Positions 33,573 through 43,000 of a stretch of 64,000 bases of DNA are shown here, piece by piece. Origin of the DNA: a virus; the IMG/VR virus record IMGVR_UViG_3300044618_002782, positions 64,001 to 128,000 of that record. One strand, given 5' to 3'. The notes beneath the pieces are model-generated. The model made no database searches and had not been told where the DNA came from. It was given only the letters and a program-made list of their open reading frames with translations. The translations under genes were made by a program, and so were the position numbers. Numbering within the stretch: the stretch's first letter is position 1; each line of letters begins with the position of its first letter.

Positions 33573-35336
33573 ATGACTATCAAACCTGTGCTAGTGCCCG
33601 ACCATAACGCAGCTGACCTGCGTGACCTAATGAACCGATTCAGCACAGCAGCCCAATCAGCCACGCCGGCTGCACAAGCCAACCGAATAAGACAACAGCT
33701 AACTGAAAGCGCAGAACCGGGTGTGGCGGAAGCTCGTCCAGATGTCATGCGACATCGGGGTGATAAGACTGTGAAAATAGTCAAACGTGCGGGTAAACCC
33801 ATTGGCGAGATTGGTACGGATGCAGAAGCCAGTCCCGGCAATGGTCAGTACTATGTCAAACTGTACGACGGCAGCTACGATGCTGTGGGATACGACACAG
33901 CTGAAGAAGCCTTAGCAGAATTAAAGGCAGCCATTAAACAAGGTGTGGCGGAAGGTGGGCGTCTGGACATGAGCAGCCCAGAAGAGAAAGCAGCCCGTAA
34001 AGCATACATCAAGGCACACGGACATCCCCCACCGCTGACTCCAGACAGCGTGGTGGCCAAATATAACCCTGAGAATGATAAAAAAGTCAGAGACTATTAT
34101 CTCAGAAGAAAAGGAATTCCACAAGACAAGCTGGACAAGATGAAGGAAGATGGTGTGGCTGAAGGCGAAAAGCCAGAGTATCAAAAACTATTAAAACAAA
34201 TAAAACAAAACGCTAAGAATGACCCAAATAGAATTCCTAGAGGTTATGAACTGACTGACCACGGCATGCTAGTAAAAAAACATAAGACCGAAAAGTCAAA
34301 CGATGGTGTAGGCGGATTAGGGGAAGGCATGGTGGAAGGGACATTTCAAGATGATGGCAAGATGGATTGGAATGCATGGAAACAGAAAGCAAAAAAACAC
34401 GGTGCAGTAAAGTTTACTGATACTGATAATAAGACTATTGCTTATGATAAAGATGGCAAAGTAGTCAGTTCTATAACCTGGTCGCAAAAGAAGTCAGGTA
34501 TGGCGGAAGCAACTGGTGACACATCATTTGATTCAATGATGGGAAACATAGTCAAAGGTGCTAGATACAAGGGTGCCGCAGCTGATCAACGTGCCGATGC
34601 AGCATACAGTGGCATGATGAACAATATTACTAAAAATGCTGCTGATGTTGCAAAACCATCTGCTGACTCTAAGTTTGAACAAGTGTATAGCGCAGTAGAG
34701 AGAATACTTTTATCTAATAATGTTCATTGGGATATAGATGACGACATTTCGGACGCTCTTAAAAAGTTAAAAATCAAAGCATCGGACGCTCTCATGCAAA
34801 AACTTGAGAGAGAACTTATTAATCGTGTATCGGATGCGCTACAATATTATGATGATGGTGATTTAGCAGAGTCAGGTGTGGCGGAAGGATCAGAAAACAA
34901 TCCAGTGGTCAATGCCATCACACGCAGAATTATGATGCAACGTTCAGACTTGTTGAGCAAGTACGGTCCAGAAAAGGTTGGGCAAGCTGTCGATGAAGTT
35001 GCTGACTTTGTGGGCAATGTGGAAGAAATTGGATCCAGCGATGTATCAGGTTGGGTTCGTCATGTGGAACAAATGTTGGGCAACATGGAGCAAGATGTAG
35101 CAGAAGAAGCAGCAGCGCCAACATTCAAGCCCGGAGATCGTGTGATGTATGCTGGTAAATTTGCCACTGTTGTTGCACAAGATGGTGATGCGTATGGTAT
35201 TCGTGTTGACGCACAACCAGGAACAATGAAGGTTCTGGCTAGCCAAATCAAGAAACCCAGCTACGACGAAAGTGTTGCCGAGTCAATTGACCCTATAGAA
35301 CAGCTTCGTGCAGATATTCGACGTTTTGCACTGTAA
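33573..35336 (+). CDS. Modular protein with repeated G-V-A-E linkers, probably packaged
   Basis: A 587-aa protein made of unrelated-looking modules separated by a short linker of the form G-[VM]-[AV]-E. Linkers end at about residues 53, 127, 197, 255, 312 and 438, with related DVAE at 511 and SVAE at 570. LTES at 43-46 is a perfect gp21-type cleavage site, and the linkers themselves resemble such sites. Recognisable pieces include VKIVKRAGKPIGEI (beta-rich, near 67-80), a helical module (439-507) and an SH3/KOW-like end (TFKPGDRVMYAGKFATVV). The linker is conserved even in DNA (GGTGTGGCGGAAG). Function unknown; a cut-to-pieces internal head protein is my inference. Confidence 0.72.
   Translation: MTIKPVLVPDHNAADLRDLMNRFSTAAQSATPAAQANRIRQQLTESAEPGVAEARPDVMRHRGDKTVKIVKRAGKPIGEIGTDAEASPGNGQYYVKLYDGSYDAVGYDTAEEALAELKAAIKQGVAEGGRLDMSSPEEKAARKAYIKAHGHPPPLTPDSVVAKYNPENDKKVRDYYLRRKGIPQDKLDKMKEDGVAEGEKPEYQKLLKQIKQNAKNDPNRIPRGYELTDHGMLVKKHKTEKSNDGVGGLGEGMVEGTFQDDGKMDWNAWKQKAKKHGAVKFTDTDNKTIAYDKDGKVVSSITWSQKKSGMAEATGDTSFDSMMGNIVKGARYKGAAADQRADAAYSGMMNNITKNAADVAKPSADSKFEQVYSAVERILLSNNVHWDIDDDISDALKKLKIKASDALMQKLERELINRVSDALQYYDDGDLAESGVAEGSENNPVVNAITRRIMMQRSDLLSKYGPEKVGQAVDEVADFVGNVEEIGSSDVSGWVRHVEQMLGNMEQDVAEEAAAPTFKPGDRVMYAGKFATVVAQDGDAYGIRVDAQPGTMKVLASQIKKPSYDESVAESIDPIEQLRADIRRFAL
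33720..34887 (+). repeat. 13-bp DNA repeat at module borders
   Basis: GGTGTGGCGGAAG or close variants at 33720, 33942, 34152 (one change), 34325 (three changes), 34497 (one change) and 34875, always in the same reading frame and always at a module border of the 33573 protein. A low codon-level variety suggests recent copying or exchange of modules rather than protein selection alone. Confidence 0.75.
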
Positions 35337-35343
35337 GAAAACG

Positions 35344-35362
35344 GCCCCGCAAGGGGCTTTTT
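35344..35362 (+). terminator. Terminator after the modular protein
   Basis: GCCCC-GCAA-GGGGC followed by five T residues, a GNRA-loop terminator 8 nt after the stop. Confidence 0.9.
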
Positions 35363-35368
35363 GTTCTC

Positions 35369-35376
35369 TATAAATA
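35369..35376 (+). promoter_or_regulatory. Consensus late promoter TATAAATA
   Basis: An exact match to the T4 late -10 element, ending 4 nt before the ATG at 35381. It is the best late promoter in the window and predicts a leaderless transcript. Confidence 0.78.
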
Positions 35377-35380
35377 AAGC

Positions 35381-35986
35381 ATGCCCACATTCGTCACACC
35401 CTACTCTGGTTCAGCAGAACTCACAGCCAACACTGGATTAACAGTTGTCGACGCTGGCCTCTGGCGATACAGTCAAGCCGGTTACAACGACGGTGCTACT
35501 TTTGGACTCAGCTTAGGTCATCCCAATCCTTTATCTGGTGGTCTCTTGCACTTACGAGCAATAAATTGGACAATAGCAGTGATTGGAAATCAACTCACTG
35601 CTTACACTGATCCCGACACTGGTCAAACATATCCGTCAGCTGCTTGTAGAATTACCGTGGCCGGATCTTGGTCAGTGATTCGACAGCCCAACAGCAACAG
35701 CTACAATAGTTTTGGTGTCAGCTGGGTGGGAACAACTGAAACAGATCTGGGCGGTCGAGAAATGAACCCTTACTTGTTAAGCTACAACAGTCCTGTAGCA
35801 CAGTACGTGATACAAGGGTCAGCAGTGTCAGGCGGTGCGCAAAATACATTTAGCAGTCGTGTGTTTGAATGTAGAGCCACAGAATCTGCCACCAGCGACA
35901 ACAGCAATCGTGAGTTCCAAAGCAATACCATTACAAGACCAGTTTGGATTTATAACTATTCCAAGAGTTGGCAAACAGCAGCTTAA
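35381..35986 (+). CDS. Structural-type protein of unknown function (201 aa)
   Basis: A beta-rich protein with many Ser, Thr, Asn and Gly residues (VTPYSGSAELTANTGLTVVD, LLHLRAINWTIAVIGNQLTA, NPYLLSYNSPVAQYVIQGSA) and few charged residues, like a virion surface or fibre component. It ends NTITRPVWIYNYSKSWQTAA. I do not recognise a family. An exact TATAAATA promoter and an upstream terminator give it its own late transcript; the ATG lacks a ribosome site. Confidence 0.6.
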   Translation: MPTFVTPYSGSAELTANTGLTVVDAGLWRYSQAGYNDGATFGLSLGHPNPLSGGLLHLRAINWTIAVIGNQLTAYTDPDTGQTYPSAACRITVAGSWSVIRQPNSNSYNSFGVSWVGTTETDLGGREMNPYLLSYNSPVAQYVIQGSAVSGGAQNTFSSRVFECRATESATSDNSNREFQSNTITRPVWIYNYSKSWQTAA

Positions 35987-36014
35987 ACTGCTGGTATATA
36001 ATAACAAGATTGCA

Positions 36015-36022
36015 ACTAAATA
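36015..36022 (+). promoter_or_regulatory. Late promoter motif with structured leader
   Basis: ACTAAATA; predicted start near 36028, giving an 80-nt leader for the gene at 36108. Confidence 0.65.
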
Positions 36023-36030
36023 AATCATAC

Positions 36031-36085
36031 AACGCAAATGGTTGCGTTTTATGCGGTACCCCACCGCGTAAGGCCTAGAACGCCT
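36031..36085 (+). promoter_or_regulatory. Three consecutive hairpins in the 36108 leader
   Basis: 36031-36048 (AACGCAA-ATGG-TTGCGTT), 36051-36069 (ATGCGGT/ACCGCGT, loop ACCCC) and 36071-36085 (AGGC/GCCT). The first is followed by a short T-run and could also end transcription from the previous gene; the ribosome site AAAGGAAAAG stays unpaired after the last stem. Confidence 0.6.
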
Positions 36086-36107
36086 AACTTTTAAAGGAAA
36101 AGAAAAA

Positions 36108-36710
36108 ATGGGTCGCCCACTAAAAATTAAAAAGAGTACAACCAAAGACATTGGTTTCAATGCTTGGGATCAGCTGACTAATCCAGTATATCCTGCTACA
36201 TTCAACACAGACCAGTATCTTGGTGTGGTTGGTGGTGAAGGCAACGGCGGTGGTGTTGCTACTGCAGCATATCCTGTTGTCAAGTGCAGAGTTTTCATCA
36301 CAGGACAAAGTGAAGAAGATGGTTGGATCGTTCGCCAAAAAGGCACAAGAAAGTATCTGGTTGAAGGTGCCAGTTCAGGTGCACAAGGCGTTTGCGTTTT
36401 GGCCAACGAAGCACAAGGCGTAATAACAGAAGGCAACATGAACATCAGCTTTGCCTTAGACGCAGACAGTTCCGAAGTTCTGATCAGCAAACTCACAAAC
36501 AAGTATGCATATGACTTTACCGGCGGTGAAGTTGGTGGTGCAGCCGCTGGTGGCTTTGCGCAGAACCTGGTACAGCAGAACATTCGTTATGCAGCCAACT
36601 TCTTCACAGACGAAGGCACAGAAATCAAGTCCGGTACTACAGGACAAGACAATACTGCTACACAGCAGAACCTGTTGAGCCTGGTAATTGTAGAAAACTA
36701 CACTTCGTAA
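36108..36710 (+). CDS. Conserved structural protein of unknown function (200 aa)
   Basis: It starts GRPLKIKKSTTKDIGFNAWD, an opening I recognise from structural proteins of T4-like phages of aquatic bacteria, continues with a beta-rich region (AAYPVVKCRVFITGQSEEDG, RKYLVEGASSGAQGVCVLAN) and ends in DNTATQQNLLSLVIVENYTS. No enzymatic motif is visible. The strong leader (late promoter, three hairpins, AAAGGA site) and following perfect terminator suggest a very abundant product, perhaps a capsid decoration or fibre protein (inference). Confidence 0.7.
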   Translation: MGRPLKIKKSTTKDIGFNAWDQLTNPVYPATFNTDQYLGVVGGEGNGGGVATAAYPVVKCRVFITGQSEEDGWIVRQKGTRKYLVEGASSGAQGVCVLANEAQGVITEGNMNISFALDADSSEVLISKLTNKYAYDFTGGEVGGAAAGGFAQNLVQQNIRYAANFFTDEGTEIKSGTTGQDNTATQQNLLSLVIVENYTS

Positions 36711-36729
36711 TTTTTATATTACCTAGGAA

Positions 36730-36760
36730 CCCCTCAGCTACATACTGAGGGGATTTTTTT
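36730..36760 (+). terminator. Terminator whose 3' arm is the next gene's ribosome site
   Basis: CCCCTCAG (36730-36737) pairs with CTGAGGGG (36745-36752), then ATTTTTTT up to the ATG at 36761. GAGGGG is the only Shine-Dalgarno-like sequence for that ATG and is buried in the stem. Confidence 0.88.
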
Positions 36761-37345
36761 ATGGCTGCTTTTGTATTAGGGAACGGTGTAAGCCGTAGTC
36801 ACATTGACGTAGATCAGTTGTTGCGTGTTGGACCTGTATACGGGTGTAATGCTCTGTATCGAACACACACGCCCACTGTTTTGGTCAGCACAGATCGGCC
36901 CATCAGTGCGGCTATTCAAGCAGCAGGCTACCCATCTAGAAATAGATTTTATACTCGTCGTCCAGAAAATGGCACCGGAGCACAACCTGTTCCGCAAAAG
37001 TATCGAGGATTCAGTAGTGGTCCCATTGCTGCTGGCATTGCAGCCGAGGATGGCAACACCATAATTTATCTGCTGGGGTTTGATTTAGGCCCCAACTCCA
37101 CTGGAAATTTCAACAATGTGTATGCCGGCACAGAATTTTATAAACCCACCACAGCTCTGCCAACTTACACAGGAAACTGGATCCGTCAGTTGATAACAGT
37201 CACAACTGACTATCCAAATCGGCAATTTATACGGGTACATGGCGACACAACTGCATCTATTGCAGAATTTTCCAAAATCAACAACCTCAGCAGTGTCACA
37301 ATTGCAGACTTTGTTGACCGCATAAATACTCCAAAGGATTTATAA
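36761..37345 (+). CDS. Rossmann-like protein with GNGVSR motif
   Basis: A 194-aa protein that opens AFVLGNGVSRSHIDVDQLLR, then GPVYGCNALYRTHTPTVLVS. A glycine-rich GNGxSR followed by YGCNALYR is known from phage proteins and bacterial relatives of glycosyltransferase or DUF115-like Rossmann folds, where it binds a nucleotide sugar; that is a weak inference here. Later parts (IIYLLGFDLGPNSTGNFNNV) agree with an alpha/beta fold. Its only ribosome site lies in the stem of the preceding terminator. Surroundings are fibre genes, so a role in fibre or surface modification would fit. Confidence 0.6.
   Translation: MAAFVLGNGVSRSHIDVDQLLRVGPVYGCNALYRTHTPTVLVSTDRPISAAIQAAGYPSRNRFYTRRPENGTGAQPVPQKYRGFSSGPIAAGIAAEDGNTIIYLLGFDLGPNSTGNFNNVYAGTEFYKPTTALPTYTGNWIRQLITVTTDYPNRQFIRVHGDTTASIAEFSKINNLSSVTIADFVDRINTPKDL
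37321..37328 (+). promoter_or_regulatory. Late promoter motif inside the 3' end of the GNGVSR gene
   Basis: CATAAATA, upstream of the short ORF at 37349. Confidence 0.5.
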
Positions 37346-37348
37346 CTC

Positions 37349-37444
37349 ATGCCCAACTGCATATTTGAAACAGTCAACCAAGGCAATCAGCTGACGCTTT
37401 CGTGCACCGTGTTTTTATTGCTAAATAAGGAACGAGGGCAATAG
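37349..37444 (+). CDS. Possible 31-aa peptide
   Basis: A short open frame in the gap between two genes: MPNCIFETVNQGNQLTLSCT, then a hydrophobic stretch and NKERGQ. It ends at the base before the ATG of the next gene, so it could act in translational coupling, but no ribosome site is seen and a late promoter lies inside it. It may be chance. Confidence 0.25.
   Translation: MPNCIFETVNQGNQLTLSCTVFLLLNKERGQ
37420..37427 (+). promoter_or_regulatory. Late promoter motif before the fibre operon
   Basis: GCTAAATA, 17 nt upstream of the ATG at 37445, with GGAACGAGGG between. Confidence 0.62.
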
Positions 37445-37924
37445 ATGGCAACCTATAAGAGAATCAAAGGCAATTATACAATATCAACGCTGGATCCCGG
37501 CGATAAAATCATTCTGGATTCTGATGTTGAAATTACCGGCAACGTAACTGGCAATATCACAGCTGGTAATATCACAGCTGACGTTATCACTGCCACCTAC
37601 TACCTCGGCGACGGGCAATTTTTAAGCAACGTCACTGCCAATGTTGGTGCAGCCACAATATTACAAAACGGAACTTCAAACGTTTCTATTCCTCAACTCA
37701 ACGGAAATGTTCTAGTAGGAGTCAACGGACTGGGTAATACAGTGGTGTTTTCTACAACAGGAGCCAATATTACAGTGGGAACTGTATCTACCAGCAACAT
37801 TACTGGTGCATTGATTATCGATGGTGGCGCCGGAGTGGCAGGAAATATCTATGCTGATGCAATGTATGCTAACAATTTAGCAGTGTTAGATGTGGAATCT
37901 GTCATTGACGGCGGAACCTACTAG
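37445..37924 (+). CDS. Small fibre-like protein (159 aa)
   Basis: A beta-structured, Asn/Gly/Thr/Val-rich protein (ISTLDPGDKIILDSDVEITG, then NVTGNITAGNITADVITATY, a repeat of G-N-I-T-A units). These short repeats are typical of trimeric fibre shafts. The end GGAGVAGNIYADAMYANNLA resembles the segment that precedes a head domain in phage tail fibres. It heads a run of four fibre-type genes and is followed after 14 nt by the 552-aa protein. Confidence 0.65.
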   Translation: MATYKRIKGNYTISTLDPGDKIILDSDVEITGNVTGNITAGNITADVITATYYLGDGQFLSNVTANVGAATILQNGTSNVSIPQLNGNVLVGVNGLGNTVVFSTTGANITVGTVSTSNITGALIIDGGAGVAGNIYADAMYANNLAVLDVESVIDGGTY

Positions 37925-37938
37925 AGAAAAGGCAAGAT

Positions 37939-39597
37939 ATGGCAAATACGATTTTACTTAAACAAAGTGCTGTAGGTAACGCTGTTCCTGAACTTGCTGA
38001 TCTCCAGTTAGGCGAAGTAGCAATCAACACCTATGACGCTAGACTGTACGCTATACAACAACAAGGCGCATCCGAAGAAGTTGTTGACTTAACAGCAGCC
38101 ACTCCCATCACCAACACACTGTTTGTACAAACAACCGGAAACAACGACAACCTGGGCACAAGCTGGGCAGAATCGTTTGCCACTATTGAACGAGCAGTCG
38201 AAGTTGCCGAAGAAAGACGAGTAGCTGGTGCCACAATCACTTTGATCGAAGTGGGTGCCGGAGTATATGTTACAGAAGGGCATATAGATTTCCCAGACAA
38301 CACAGTTATTAGATGTGCGCATAGAAGTGTTGCTATTCGTCCTGCAGCAGGATACGAAGAACGAAATGTGTTTCGAATAGGATCGGGTTGTTTTGTTGAA
38401 GGTTTTTTGTTTGAAAACTGGAGATTAGACAGTTTAACCGATCCATCAGAGGGATTTGCTATATCATTCAGACCAGGTGCTATAATTAATCGTGTACCAT
38501 ATGCTCATAAAATTGCTGTTAGAACAAATCCCTACTGGACAACTGTTCCTCCGCCGCTGGACAGAGATGCAGAGCCAGAACCCAACCCCCTGGTTGGTAT
38601 AGGAGCCGGTGTTGCACTAGCAGACGGTAACGTGTGTTCACAATACAGTGTTTTCCCCAACATAATGACATGGGGTGCAACCCCAGTGTCGCAAAACGGC
38701 ATAGGATATTGCGCCAAAAAAGGTGGGCTGATCAACGCAGTTAACGCAGTCAGTTTATGGGCTCACAAGCATTTTCTTGCCTTAGACGGCGGACAAATTG
38801 TTCTTTCTGCTTGTAGCACACAGTTTGGTGATTACACCATGTGGGCAGAAGGATCACGACCAATTGTTGACCCAACAGAAACAACAGGTGTAACTTTAGT
38901 GATAGATCTCACAGCCGAAGCAGCAATTGAAGCAGCACAAACCACAATAATCAACAACATGTGGACGGCATTAAGCACCACAGTTGATCCGGCCACGGGC
39001 CAGGTCTATACCTTTGGATGGGATGCCGAGGACGAAGCTTACACACGTCTAGATGCTGCTAATTTTTTGCAGTGTATAAGATGGGTTCTGGAGTCAGCTG
39101 ATGAGCTGCCCATGTTGAATTTTGCTGAAGGTCTTTTCAATGTCGAAGGCAACAAAGTATATTCTCCCGATAAAGAAGATGCTTTTATATTTTCTTTCGA
39201 CAACATGCGCGATCAAATGACAGCACTGGCAGGTGTCGGCACACAGTCTGATTTGATTATCACGGCGCTGGTCACTGCCTTGGAAGAAACATTAACCAAC
39301 ACAGTTTTTCAAACTCAACCATCCACTATCACTGCAATTGGACACACCTGGACTGGTGTTTTGTCTGGTGTGGCATTGACCAAAATTCCGCCTGTCAGAA
39401 ACGAAGGCCTCATTGAAGAAAGTATTGTGGAACTTGATGATGGCGTAGTTATTGCCAGCGGGCAGGATGATCAAGGCAACGCTATATTTGTCGGCGGCAT
39501 GAAGATCAGTGCCGACACAGGCGAATTGTCTGGACCACCGTTTGAACAAGCAGTTAACCGTATTGCCACTAAAGCAGCTATTGCAAGGAGCTTTTAA
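37939..39597 (+). CDS. Fibre or baseplate-attached protein with right-handed beta-helix region
   Basis: A 552-aa protein. The N-terminus (ANTILLKQSAVGNAVPELAD, LQLGEVAINTYDARLYAIQQ) is a common fibre attachment module of marine T4-like phages. Residues about 60-320 (GTSWAESFATIERAVEVAEE, ATITLIEVGAGVYVTEGHID, DNTVIRCAHRSVAIRPAAGY) look like a pectate-lyase-type beta-helix, as in adhesins and polysaccharide depolymerases. The C-terminal part ends VDTGELSGPPFEQAVNRIAT-like and is conserved in related fibres. Whether it has enzyme activity cannot be said. AAAAGGCAAG ribosome site. Confidence 0.7.
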   Translation: MANTILLKQSAVGNAVPELADLQLGEVAINTYDARLYAIQQQGASEEVVDLTAATPITNTLFVQTTGNNDNLGTSWAESFATIERAVEVAEERRVAGATITLIEVGAGVYVTEGHIDFPDNTVIRCAHRSVAIRPAAGYEERNVFRIGSGCFVEGFLFENWRLDSLTDPSEGFAISFRPGAIINRVPYAHKIAVRTNPYWTTVPPPLDRDAEPEPNPLVGIGAGVALADGNVCSQYSVFPNIMTWGATPVSQNGIGYCAKKGGLINAVNAVSLWAHKHFLALDGGQIVLSACSTQFGDYTMWAEGSRPIVDPTETTGVTLVIDLTAEAAIEAAQTTIINNMWTALSTTVDPATGQVYTFGWDAEDEAYTRLDAANFLQCIRWVLESADELPMLNFAEGLFNVEGNKVYSPDKEDAFIFSFDNMRDQMTALAGVGTQSDLIITALVTALEETLTNTVFQTQPSTITAIGHTWTGVLSGVALTKIPPVRNEGLIEESIVELDDGVVIASGQDDQGNAIFVGGMKISADTGELSGPPFEQAVNRIATKAAIARSF

Positions 39598-39599
39598 TA

Positions 39600-40088
39600 A
39601 TGCCTAGAATATATTGTCGTACACCGTCTACTGGAAAACCGTTGAATCTCATTTATCCAAATGTAACAACTTCCTATGCAACTATTCCTCTTGCAAATGC
39701 TCCGGATTATTCGGTGCCAGATCCTTCTGAAGTTTATTCCGAAAGAGATCCTGACTTTCCCAGCAGAGCAATAATACCAGGAGAAATATTTTTCCTTACT
39801 CCGCTGTCGGCAGTTAACAAAAGTGATGCAGAACAATGGGTAGAAGTAATTCTTCTTACACAGGATGGCACGACTGTTGCTGTTGGACGAGCTGTTATTC
39901 CTGCAAGAGACACTGCATATATTCCCTTGCAGGGTCGTAGCTTGCTCAAAACTGCCACTGAGGAACCTGCTGATGGCGACAGATTGCGAGTTCGTGCCAG
40001 TGCTGTTGATGTGATTGATGTATGGGTTGCAGCAGATGAATCACCTGCCAGCCAGAACATAGGTGTCTTTACACCGGTGGTGCCATAA
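39600..40088 (+). CDS. Fibre-operon protein of unknown function (162 aa)
   Basis: A beta-rich protein: [60 protein letters not shown] and [20 protein letters not shown]. These segments read like an Ig-like or beta-sandwich domain of a fibre-associated protein. Its stop shares a base with the start of the collagen-like gene (TAATG), so the two are co-translated, and it may be a connector or chaperone for that fibre (inference). Confidence 0.65.
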   Translation: MPRIYCRTPSTGKPLNLIYPNVTTSYATIPLANAPDYSVPDPSEVYSERDPDFPSRAIIPGEIFFLTPLSAVNKSDAEQWVEVILLTQDGTTVAVGRAVIPARDTAYIPLQGRSLLKTATEEPADGDRLRVRASAVDVIDVWVAADESPASQNIGVFTPVVP

Positions 40089-43000
40089 TGGCTAAACTGT
40101 TATCAAACCGAGTCCAAACAACTCCACCCGCTGATGCTGAACCAGATCGCACAGACTGGCTGGCACCGCAGGATGCAGAACCCAACTTAGGTGTTCCTGG
40201 AGCCAGCGGGCAAATTTTAGCATCGGGTGCTGATGGTTCTCGTTACTGGGTAGATCCAGGCGCAGGTGCAACTGGACCACAGGGCCCACAAGGACCGCGT
40301 GGACCACAAGGTCCCACAGGATCAACAGGTGCAACTGGACTCACTGGAGCAACAGGGTTTGAAGGGGCAACAGGATTTAGTGGGGCAACAGGATTCGAGG
40401 GGGCAACTGGAGCAACAGGATTTGAGGGGGCAACTGGATTCAGTGGTGCTACCGGACTAAATGGTTCTACTGGTGCAACCGGAACGGGTGGTGCCACCGG
40501 CGCCACCGGACTTCAAGGTGCAACTGGAATAGCTGGTTCAAATGGACTCGACGGAGCCACCGGAATTACCGGGGCAACTGGTGATATTGGCCAAACTGGA
40601 GCTACTGGGTTAGATGGAGCTACCGGAGCAGGTGCCACTGGAGCTACTGGGTTAGATGGAGCAACTGGAGCAGGCGCCACTGGCGCCACCGGTCCACAAG
40701 GCCCACAAGGCCCAGCAGGCTCAGGAGCTACTGGTTTTGATGGAGCTACAGGTGCAACTGGAGCAGGTGCCACAGGTGCCACAGGACCACAAGGACCACG
40801 CGGGCCACAAGGAGTAAATGGATTTGTTGGAACTACTGGAGCTACAGGATCAGAAGGACCACAAGGACCCACTGGACCCACAGGACCACAAGGACCCACA
40901 GGACCCACAGGACCACAAGGACCTGCTGGAACTTCTGTGACCATTATCGGATCAGTACCTGATGTTAATGTAGTACCACCTGGTAATCCTCAGACCACAC
41001 TAAATGCTGCTTTTCCTGGTGCAATAGCCGGGAATGGTGTTATTGATACAGCCACTGGTAATTTATGGGTATACGACGGAGCTCTTTGGGAAAATGTGGG
41101 TCAAATCACAGGTCCGCAAGGAGCTACTGGTGTTAACGGTCTTACAGGTGCAACTGGCCTAACTGGTACTACTGGACTAGAAGGATCAACGGGCCCACAA
41201 GGACCACGCGGTCCTCAGGGATTCTTCGGATCTACCGGACCAGATGGAGCCACTGGAGCTACTGGTTTTGATGGATCTACAGGTGCAACTGGAGCAGGTG
41301 CCACTGGTGCTACAGGACCACAAGGACCACAAGGACCAGCAGGTGCAGGTAGTACAGTACCGGGACCACAAGGACCACAAGGACCACAAGGACCCATTGG
41401 ACCGCAAGGACCCACAGGACCCATCGGACCCATTGGACCACAAGGACCACGTGGACCACAAGGACCACAAGGACCACAAGGACCACAAGGACCCATTGGA
41501 CCACAAGGACCACAAGGACCCATTGGACTAACAGGTGCAGGTGCTACCGGAGCAACCGGACCACAAGGACCACAAGGATCAGAAGGACCACAAGGACCCA
41601 CAGGACCACAAGGACCACGTGGACCACAAGGACCCATTGGGTTAACTGGACCACAAGGACCCACAGGACCGCAAGGACCCACAGGACCACAAGGACCACA
41701 AGGACCACAAGGACCACAAGGTTCTACAGGCTCAGGAGCTACTGGAGCAACAGGACCACAAGGACCACGCGGACCACAAGGTGAAGGTGCTACCGGAGCA
41801 ACTGGACCACAAGGACCACAAGGACCACAAGGACCCATTGGACTAACAGGTGCAGGTGCCACTGGAGCAACAGGACCACAAGGACCACAAGGACCACGTG
41901 GACCACAAGGTGAAGGTGCCACCGGAGCAACAGGACCACAAGGACCACAAGGACCCATTGGACCAACAGGTGCAGGAGCCACTGGAGCAACAGGACCACA
42001 AGGACCACAAGGACCACAAGGTTCTACAGGTGCAGGAGCCACTGGAGCAACAGGACCACAAGGACCACAAGGACCACAAGGACCCATTGGCCCAACAGGT
42101 GCAGGAGCTACCGGAGCAACTGGTTTAACAGGATCCACTGGACCACGTGGACCACAAGGACCACAAGGACCCATTGGACCCATTGGACCACAAGGACCAC
42201 AAGGACCAACAGGTGCAGGAGCCACTGGAGCAACAGGACCACAGGGACCGCAAGGACCACAAGGACCACAAGGTGCAGGTAGTACAGTACCAGGACCACA
42301 AGGACCACAAGGACCACAAGGACCCATTGGACCACAAGGACCACAAGGACCAACAGGTGCAGGAGCCACTGGAGCAACAGGACCACAGGGACCGCAAGGA
42401 CCGCAAGGACCCATTGGACCAACAGGTGCAGGTGCTACTGGAGCAACCGGACCACAAGGCCCACAAGGACCCATTGGACCAACAGGTGCAGGAGCCACTG
42501 GAGCAACCGGACCACAAGGACCACAAGGCCCCAATGGAGCAACAGGATTAGGATCAACGGGTGCAACTGGACTAACAGGATCAACTGGGCCATCTGGAGG
42601 ACCAGTAGGCTCAACCGGAGCAACCGGACCACAAGGACCCACAGGACCACAAGGACCACAAGGACCCACTGGACCACAAGGACCCACAGGACCACAAGGA
42701 CCACAAGGACCACTGGGATCAACGGGTGCAACTGGACTAACAGGATCAACTGGGCCATCTGGAGGACCAGTAGGCTCAACCGGTGCAACTGGACCACAAG
42801 GACCACAAGGACCCATCGGACCACAAGGACCACAAGGACCGCGTGGACCACAAGGACCACAAGGACCCATTGGAGCAACAGGATCCGGTGCAACGGGTGC
42901 AACCGGACTAACAGGATCAACTGGGCCATCTGGAGGACCAGTAGGCTCAACCGGTGCAACTGGACCACAAGGACCACAAGGACCGCGTGGACCACAAGGG

